Shown piece after piece: positions 30,571-35,433 of a DNA stretch of 35,433 nucleotides. Both the position numbers and the translations under genes were made by a program. Under the pieces are notes generated by a model. That model saw nothing but the letters and a program-made list of their open reading frames with translations. It had not been told where the DNA came from and did not search any database. The stretch is from Pectobacterium brasiliense (GTDB lineage Bacteria > Pseudomonadota > Gammaproteobacteria > Enterobacterales > Enterobacteriaceae): positions 1 to 35,433 of the forward strand of contig NZ_JACDSF010000040.1 in NCBI RefSeq assembly GCF_013449685.1, in the 5' to 3' direction. The number at the start of each line of letters is the position of its first letter. Position 1 is the stretch's first letter.

Positions 30571-31779
30571 ATGGACATTAAAGTTATTAAAACAGAAAAG
30601 CAGCATCAGGACTACTTGGAACGTATTCATTCTTTAATGCTTATGATGCCCCCTATCCGTTCAAAAGAACATGAAGAACTTGAGCTTCTGATAACGATTG
30701 TTGAGGCATATGAGAACTCGAAATATCCTATTGAACCTCCAGACCCAATCGATGCGATTCTGTTCAGAATGCATGAAAAGGGATTAAAACAAGTAGATCT
30801 TGTTCCCTATTTGGGAACGAGGAGTAGAGTTTCTGAGATACTGTCCAGAAAACGACCATTGACCGTCTCGATGATAAAAGCGCTTTCAGTAGGGCTTGGT
30901 ATCTCAACAGACACCCTTGTGGGGGTAAATGCTACTGATGAAAACATATCCGACGACAGCGTTGATTGGTCTAAATTTCCAGTAAAAGAAATGATTAGCA
31001 GAGGCTGGATTTCTGAAAAAAGTGATGCAATCAAAAACTCTGCCGAGGAAGTCATAAAAGGTTTTATAAACCAGATGGGCTGGCAAACAGGAAGCCTCTC
31101 ATTTAAAAGGACATTGTCTGGTGATGCATACTCACCATCTACTAAATATGCATTATTTGCATGGGTAAGTAGAGTTGTACAGCAAGCTCGCAAGAAAAAA
31201 GATACTCTTGAGATATTCGATCCTTCTATTTTATCAGCCAACTTCCTGCGCGACTTGGCGCAATTGAGCTGGTTCGAAAAAGGGCCACTGCTTGCAATCG
31301 AATTTCTCGAAAAGCACGGTATTGTCGTTATTATTGAACCAAGCCTTAAAGGTACACGCATTGATGGTGCAGCCCTAAAAGATATAGATGGACTTCCTAT
31401 AATCGGCCTAACGTTAAGACATGACCGCTTAGATAATTTTTGGTTTACCTTGCTTCATGAAGTTGCTCACATTTGGAAGCACGTACATAGTGAAGAGACA
31501 TTTTTGGACGACTTAGATGCGTCGTCAGAAGATAAGAAGGAAGCAGAAGCGAATAGATTAGCTAAAGAGGCATTTATTCCGAGAGCAGTGTGGAAAAGGA
31601 GCGATGCTTACACTTCTCCTTCAAAGGAAAGTATTGATGCTTTATCGCGAGAATTGAAAATCACCCCAGCAATTATAGCCGGTAGATTAAGAAGAGATTC
31701 GGGAAATTATCGCATATTTCCTGAGCTAATCGGTCAGGGTGAAGTAAGTAAGATTCTTAATACAGTAACTAACGAATAA
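30571..31779 (+). CDS. HigA-like HTH antitoxin fused to ImmA/IrrE metallopeptidase domain
   Basis: 402 aa. Residues 1-120 resemble HigA: a helical lead (LELLITIVEAYENSKYPIEP) and an Xre-type HTH (DAILFRMHEKGLKQVDLVPY, LGTRSRVSEILSRKRPLTVS, KALSVGLGIS). Residues about 215-390 are an ImmA/IrrE domain with zinc motif HEVAH (296-300) in NFWFTLLHEVAHIWKHV and the downstream helix KKEAEANRLAKEAFIP, which supplies the third acidic ligand. ImmA-type peptidases cut partner regulators. The fusion could let a phage signal cleave or release the toxin. It is the probable repressor of the TGTTCC-N7-GGAACA operators. Confidence 0.88.
   Translation: MDIKVIKTEKQHQDYLERIHSLMLMMPPIRSKEHEELELLITIVEAYENSKYPIEPPDPIDAILFRMHEKGLKQVDLVPYLGTRSRVSEILSRKRPLTVSMIKALSVGLGISTDTLVGVNATDENISDDSVDWSKFPVKEMISRGWISEKSDAIKNSAEEVIKGFINQMGWQTGSLSFKRTLSGDAYSPSTKYALFAWVSRVVQQARKKKDTLEIFDPSILSANFLRDLAQLSWFEKGPLLAIEFLEKHGIVVIIEPSLKGTRIDGAALKDIDGLPIIGLTLRHDRLDNFWFTLLHEVAHIWKHVHSEETFLDDLDASSEDKKEAEANRLAKEAFIPRAVWKRSDAYTSPSKESIDALSRELKITPAIIAGRLRRDSGNYRIFPELIGQGEVSKILNTVTNE
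30801..30819 (+). promoter_or_regulatory. Third operator-like site inside the antitoxin gene
   Basis: TGTTCC-N7-GGAACG, one base from the two promoter operators, lies inside the HTH coding region. It could bind the same repressor, looping to the promoter. Confidence 0.45.
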
Positions 31780-31795
31780 CTTTAGGAGGTCGTTT

Positions 31796-32923
31796 ATGTA
31801 CCCTACTTACGTTCCTATACTAAAAGCAAAACCGGGTGAATTTTCGGCCTTGGAGAATCTTAAGCCTATTTATTCGGATAAAATAACACCTTTTTTTGAA
31901 ATACCAAAGTTTACAAATAAAATTAGGGAGTTAGCTTATCTCAAGAGTTCGACACAACCTAAGAAAAATTACCTCGATAAAATCGCAAATGACATAATAT
32001 CATCATGTAAGACGTCAAGTCTCTTCTTCGACCATTTTGAATGGAAACCGAACGTATATACAGAGACGGGAGAACATGTATATAGCTATATGTTCCGTAA
32101 ATTATGTGCCAGCGGTTTGAAAATATATCCTGTTATAGGTCTCGATCGTTGGGATGATGTTGACTATCAAAATGCATTGCGGAACTTAACTACGCCGGAT
32201 GATACATTGTATTGTTTACGTATAGATTCAGAAACTATAGAAGATGCTTATGATGAAGAACATTTCATCGAAAGCATCGAAAATATCATGGATGAATTAC
32301 ATCTTACAGGTGAACAATTGGTCGTATTGTTCGACTTTGGTGATGTAACTAAAAAATCAATTGTTTCACTGCTGGCTGATATGCATCACCTCCTAAAAGT
32401 AACAGCAAAATTCAGTTTCGGTGCGTCTATGATTGCTGGTGCATCATTTCCAACATTCATTAATGAAGCTGTTAAAGATGAAGATTCAACAGGCTATGTC
32501 GAAAGACGTGAAATGGTGGTTTGGAAAACATTGCTTGAAGAAAATACCGAAGGGCTTATTTTCGCAGATTACGGTATAAGAAACCCGAGTGCTCTCGATG
32601 ATGTACCAGCTATACATGCAAACGGAAAAATTAGACACACCATTAACAATCGGTACTTTGTTGCCCGTGGGCATTCGAAGCAAAAAGGAAACAAAGGCGA
32701 GCAAATTTACGACCTTGCAAAGGTTATTATCACATCTCCACATTATTTAAATGTTTCATTTTCGTGGGGAGATAAAAAAATCTTTGATTGTAGCTTGAAA
32801 AAATTCAAAGGAAGGCCACAAGACTGGGTCGGCTACGATACAAATCATCATATCAGTTATGTTGTTGAAGAGATTCTTGAATTTGAACGAGTCAGAACAG
32901 CAAAGAAAGCAACTGTTTCATAA
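31796..32923 (+). CDS. Beta-protein family member (T4 beta-like)
   Basis: 375 aa with an excellent ribosome-binding site (AGGAGGTCGTTT), 16 bp after the HTH-ImmA gene. The opening YPTYVPILKAKPGEFSALEN with PIYSDKITPFFEIP is characteristic of the beta-protein family (Pfam 'Beta_protein'). Later segments fit too: IYPVIGLDRW, LCLRID-like YCLRIDSETI, LVVLFDFGDV, FGASMIAGASFP, REMVVWKTL, IFADYGIRNPS, RYFVARGHSKQKGNKGEQIY. It is mostly a TIM-like alternation of strands and helices. The family often sits next to HTH/ImmA genes in defence islands. Its biochemical activity is unknown to me. Probably the effector or target-sensing member of the operon. Confidence 0.85.
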   Translation: MYPTYVPILKAKPGEFSALENLKPIYSDKITPFFEIPKFTNKIRELAYLKSSTQPKKNYLDKIANDIISSCKTSSLFFDHFEWKPNVYTETGEHVYSYMFRKLCASGLKIYPVIGLDRWDDVDYQNALRNLTTPDDTLYCLRIDSETIEDAYDEEHFIESIENIMDELHLTGEQLVVLFDFGDVTKKSIVSLLADMHHLLKVTAKFSFGASMIAGASFPTFINEAVKDEDSTGYVERREMVVWKTLLEENTEGLIFADYGIRNPSALDDVPAIHANGKIRHTINNRYFVARGHSKQKGNKGEQIYDLAKVIITSPHYLNVSFSWGDKKIFDCSLKKFKGRPQDWVGYDTNHHISYVVEEILEFERVRTAKKATVS

Positions 32924-32933
32924 TTTACAACTG

Positions 32934-32992
32934 ACGCCCACTAATATAGACTGTCCAACTTTATGGGGTCAGTCCAGAGATGTGGGCGTTTT
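32934..32992 (+). terminator. Nested terminator containing an IS3-type end
   Basis: Outer stem ACGCCCAC/GTGGGCGT followed by TTTATT; inner stem GACTG/CAGTC. Read on the minus strand, the centre is TGGACTGACCCCATAAAGTT then GGACAG, which resembles the terminal inverted repeat of IS3-family elements. Hence a solo IS end that now works as the terminator of the operon. Confidence 0.5.
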
Positions 32993-33078
32993 ATTGATGC
33001 ACTTCGGCGGTAAAAATTCTCTACAGATCTGCGGAAGTATCTCGGATTCAGTCCCCTCAAGGTGTTTAAGATACTAAG

Positions 33079-33363
33079 AATGCCTGCTTAGCGTTGCACT
33101 TCAGACTTAATACCCAGCAAGATATTATTAATGCGTTCGGTGAGCCATAAACACGAGCAACCAATGATGGTCAGGAAATGTGGTCTTACTCCAGCATGTC
33201 AGGCGAAAGCCAGATCTCAAACTACATTCCCGGTCTGGCTCTACTGAAGAACAGTAGCACAGCTCACATGAAATCTTTAGACATTTGGTTCAAAGGGAAT
33301 GTTGTTGACCGATATAACTTCAGTCAGACAGCGAGTAAGGTTTCGCGTGGGTTGCTGGACTAA
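33079..33363 (+). pseudogene. Decayed BamE/SmpA-like lipoprotein gene, 3' part
   Basis: The frame reads RLNTQQDIINAFGEP, then TAA (33148-33150), then TRATNDGQEMWSYSSMSGES, NYIPGLALLKNS and SLDIWFKGNVVDRYNFSQTA. The 'T-x-x-x-h-h-x-x-h-G-x-P-x-x-x...E-x-W-x-Y' pattern and the final strand are those of SmpA/BamE-like small outer-membrane lipoproteins. The 5' end with signal peptide is missing and another in-frame stop lies just upstream. Base composition is closer to chromosomal genes. A relic, not functional. Confidence 0.7.
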
Positions 33364-33505
33364 TCCTTAGTATTAAAACTGAATAACTTCGCGCATTGAT
33401 AATACATTTCTCATTATGTGGAATCAGCACTGGCAGATAATGACACACTGCCAGTGTAGAAGATCTATTAGGAGTCAGGTAAATGTTATCCCAGTTAAAA
33501 GAAAT

Positions 33506-34498
33506 CTAATCAACTACGGTGAATTTATATGATATGTTTCTTATTGATTCAAATCTGATATAACACCTCCAATACCTTATATCTCCTGTTTTAGATAGGA
33601 AATAAAAATATTTATACTTGCCTTCAATATCGATTAAATTCCTTATGTCATCACATAATGAATATTTACCAAAAATATTATCAAAGTTACTATATAAATA
33701 CTTTTCAATCCAAGACAAGTTTACCTTATACTTTCCTTCTGAGTTTTTATTTTTCCTTTTGTAGTAGAATAAAAACTCTTTCATAATCCCTATTTGCAAA
33801 ACATCACTGAAAATATGGTAAACCTTGTCAGAATCTTTAATATTACTATTTATATATCTATTAACAACATCTTTTTTCATTAAAACAAAACAAGATCCGA
33901 AAATTGTAAAGTAGAAAAAATCCCCATTGAATATATCTTTTCTAGTATATTTCTTAGGGAAGATCATATAATACTGCTCAAAAAGATACAAAGGGAATGA
34001 TAATATTAAATATGATTTTGGGTTTATATTATAAAGTAGCAGGTCTGTCATCTCTTTCATTATACCTTGATCAAATTTCACAGATTCATATCCATACCAA
34101 TCAAATGTTGCACGCCAAAAAATACTTGTTGCAAAATAGAACAATTTATCATTATCGATATCGACTAATTCATTAGTATAACTAAGCTCTCTTCTAACCA
34201 AATTCTGGGCATAAATCATTAACAGTTTTGATATAAAATTATCTGTTGGTGATAAGAGTCGGGCTAGATGATTTTCACCACATGAGTTTAATTTTCCTTC
34301 ACAGTCGCCACAAAGCAATATTTTTTTTATTTCAAAAAAAAGAGGATTTGCATTTCGATCATTTTTTAACAAAACCTTTTCTGTATTAGGATCTTTTATT
34401 CTCGAAATTATCCTATAAATAAATTTTGGAAAGAAATAACTTTTTTTCAAAACTTTGCTTTCTGTGCACAAAGCACATTTTCCAATAATATCGATCAT
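33506..34498 (-). CDS. HNH-like zinc-knuckle protein (330 aa)
   Basis: CALC at residues 8-11, then LKKSYFFPKFIYR, then ILLCGDCEGKLNSCGENH (Cys63, Cys66). This C-x2-C...S-(H)-x-h-P-K-F...L-L-C-x-x-C-E layout is that of a group of HNH-related proteins common in defence islands. There the motif normally reads SHhhPKF with the catalytic His. Here Tyr21 replaces that His, so nuclease activity is doubtful. The rest is long, aromatic and helical (YLILSFPLYLFEQYYMIFPK). Very AT-rich, like recent imports. No export signal. Could be a zinc-dependent DNA-binding sensor. Confidence 0.72.
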   Translation of the reverse strand: MIDIIGKCALCTESKVLKKSYFFPKFIYRIISRIKDPNTEKVLLKNDRNANPLFFEIKKILLCGDCEGKLNSCGENHLARLLSPTDNFISKLLMIYAQNLVRRELSYTNELVDIDNDKLFYFATSIFWRATFDWYGYESVKFDQGIMKEMTDLLLYNINPKSYLILSFPLYLFEQYYMIFPKKYTRKDIFNGDFFYFTIFGSCFVLMKKDVVNRYINSNIKDSDKVYHIFSDVLQIGIMKEFLFYYKRKNKNSEGKYKVNLSWIEKYLYSNFDNIFGKYSLCDDIRNLIDIEGKYKYFYFLSKTGDIRYWRCYIRFESIRNISYKFTVVD

Positions 34499-34641
34499 TT
34501 ATTTTCCCAAAAATATAGTTTATAAATAATTGCCATTCAGGGGGATATTCCACATTAATTATATCATTGTTTTTCCGCATATAATAAAAGTATTCTTAAT
34601 ACTATCGACAACACAGGGCGGGATTCCACTTTGTCGATAAA

Positions 34642-34896
34642 TTAACCAAAGATAACCTCGCTACGAAAATCTCCTAACCATCCAGCACATTGCCGTTTGC
34701 CCGCTATGCTGTCTTTTTTTCCCTCATGCTGTATCAGGACACTCAACGCGATTCGGTTAAACAGCGCCATATGCGCCGCTCCTTCTGGGTCTTTTAGCTG
34801 CATCTCATCTTCTCTGAAAACTACATCCAATACCCAATGCAGTTGATTTTCTATGCATCAGTGCGCACGTCTCATTTGTGATGCTGCCTGCGCATC
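34642..34896 (-). pseudogene. ISAs1-family transposase, C-terminal fragment
   Basis: The minus-strand frame reads DAQAASQMRRAH, stop (TGA at 34860-34858, where a Trp is expected), then CIENQLHWVLDVVFREDEMQ, AAHMALFNRIALSVLIQHEG and KKDSIAGKRQCAGW. IENQLHWVLDVVFRED and the h-x-R-h-A-h-x-x-h pattern followed by S-I-x-x-K-R-x-x-A-x-W are the hallmark C-terminus of ISAs1 transposases. The N-terminal two-thirds are absent. Dead element remnant marking the right edge of the accessory region. Confidence 0.88.
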
Positions 34897-35166
34897 GTTC
34901 TACTTAAGCCTTACCATAACATGCGGCAGCAACTCCGCCACTTTGTTAGGGGCTATTCCGACAGCACGCTGAGGATGCACATTTATGTAACAATAGGACA
35001 TTCAGGTAACTGTTAATGGTTCAGCCTAAATGAGCCAAACGCCATTTTTCTCCCTAATTCAAACAGGAAACCTTTGAGCCAAAATGCCGAAGCTGGACAT
35101 CGGTTATTCCGAGTGGTTGAATATTGTTTACCTTAACCTATTTGCAAATACACCACGGAGAACCAA
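34897..35166. other. Spacer without recognisable gene
   Basis: Mixed remnant DNA between the transposase fragment and the last gene. No frame with a credible start; the GGAG ribosome-binding site of the next gene is at its right end. Confidence 0.3.
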
Positions 35167-35415
35167 GTGGCACAGTATTGGTGGAAAGATTTACTTGATC
35201 GAAATAATGTCTGGCAGGGACTGGAGTTGATCGCTCAAGGTCAAGCGCCTTCAAAACAAAGTATTATAGAAATGCTCAGTGGTCATCATGGGCGTATGTC
35301 GCTACAGGTTCGGGGCAAGGCGCTTTTCTGGGCCTCGATGCTGAAAGACCACTCTGGCGTTTGGCTAGTGTTTAATGCCGATCACCCTCACCAACAGGGT
35401 TTATTACCTCGGTAA
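35167..35415 (+). CDS. Hypothetical 82-aa protein
   Basis: The GTG at 35167 is supported by CGGAGAACCAA upstream. The product has Trp-rich ends (AQYWWKDLLDRNNVWQGLEL and GVWLVFNADHPHQQGLLPR) and a central basic helix (APSKQSIIEMLSGHHGRMSL). Codon use is richer in G and C than in the cargo genes, so it may belong to the host chromosome or another element. No signal peptide; family not recognised. Confidence 0.55.
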   Translation: MAQYWWKDLLDRNNVWQGLELIAQGQAPSKQSIIEMLSGHHGRMSLQVRGKALFWASMLKDHSGVWLVFNADHPHQQGLLPR

Positions 35416-35433
35416 GTGTCAAGGTAGTTGTCA

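Noticed and set aside
30571..32923. Firm naming of the HTH-ImmA/beta pair as RosmerTA.
   Set aside because: The resemblance is from memory of domain content only; no profile comparison was possible.

Overview
The window is AT-rich accessory DNA of an enterobacterium. The strong AT bias, the isolated ISAs1 and IS3-type scars and the mix of plasmid and chromosomal debris suggest a large plasmid or integrated conjugative island in a Morganellaceae host (Proteus, Providencia, Photorhabdus, Xenorhabdus or Arsenophonus type). That placement is inference. No rRNA, tRNA, CRISPR array, replication initiator or integrase gene was seen.

Layout. 1-1600: a cut gene, a TraD-like relaxosome protein and small plasmid genes. 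1600-7410: cargo (ankyrin protein, glutathione S-transferase, phosphinothricin-type acetyltransferase, a small repeat protein, a zinc-ribbon protein, a possible PD-(D/E)xK nuclease, several unknowns). 7411-9523: a hairpin-rich candidate oriT and a MobA/MobL relaxase. 9615-11514: a toxin-antitoxin-like pair with a palindrome filling its promoter spacer, followed by an AbiTii-domain gene. 11652-15376: two decayed copies of the 3' end of mobA, separating blocks of cargo (histidine phosphatase, trypsin-like peptidase, small membrane proteins, first A-B cassette). 15399-20860: DUF2971 protein, GNAT protein, lipoprotein, a palindrome and GATC cluster, tandem 46-bp repeats, coiled-coil and membrane proteins. 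20934-29417: a minus-strand block of a type IVB (Dot/Icm, IncI-Tra-like) conjugation system with IcmD/TraQ-like and DotA/TraY-like proteins, exported proteins and two further A-B cassettes. 29526-29642: a candidate small RNA. 30236-32923: an autoregulated HigB-like / HTH-ImmA / beta-protein operon, probably defensive. 33000-35415: a decayed lipoprotein gene, a zinc-knuckle HNH-like gene, an ISAs1 transposase fragment and one unknown gene.

The most novel-looking feature is the A-B cassette, present three times. A 116-119 aa protein A (start MxLxIxVGxKxLxEPxFKIY) overlaps by 4 nt a gene B whose N-terminus always reads M(K/R)I(E/K)xxNxx(L/V)F. The rest of B differs: a 401-aa HExxH metallopeptidase, an unrelated 59-aa protein, and a 22-aa truncated stub. 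All three copies share one promoter module. Two lie inside the conjugation block. A constant protein with a constant-head/variable-body partner looks like a carrier-cargo, chaperone-effector or immunity-toxin design. The second theme is serial acquisition of cargo behind mobA 3' ends.
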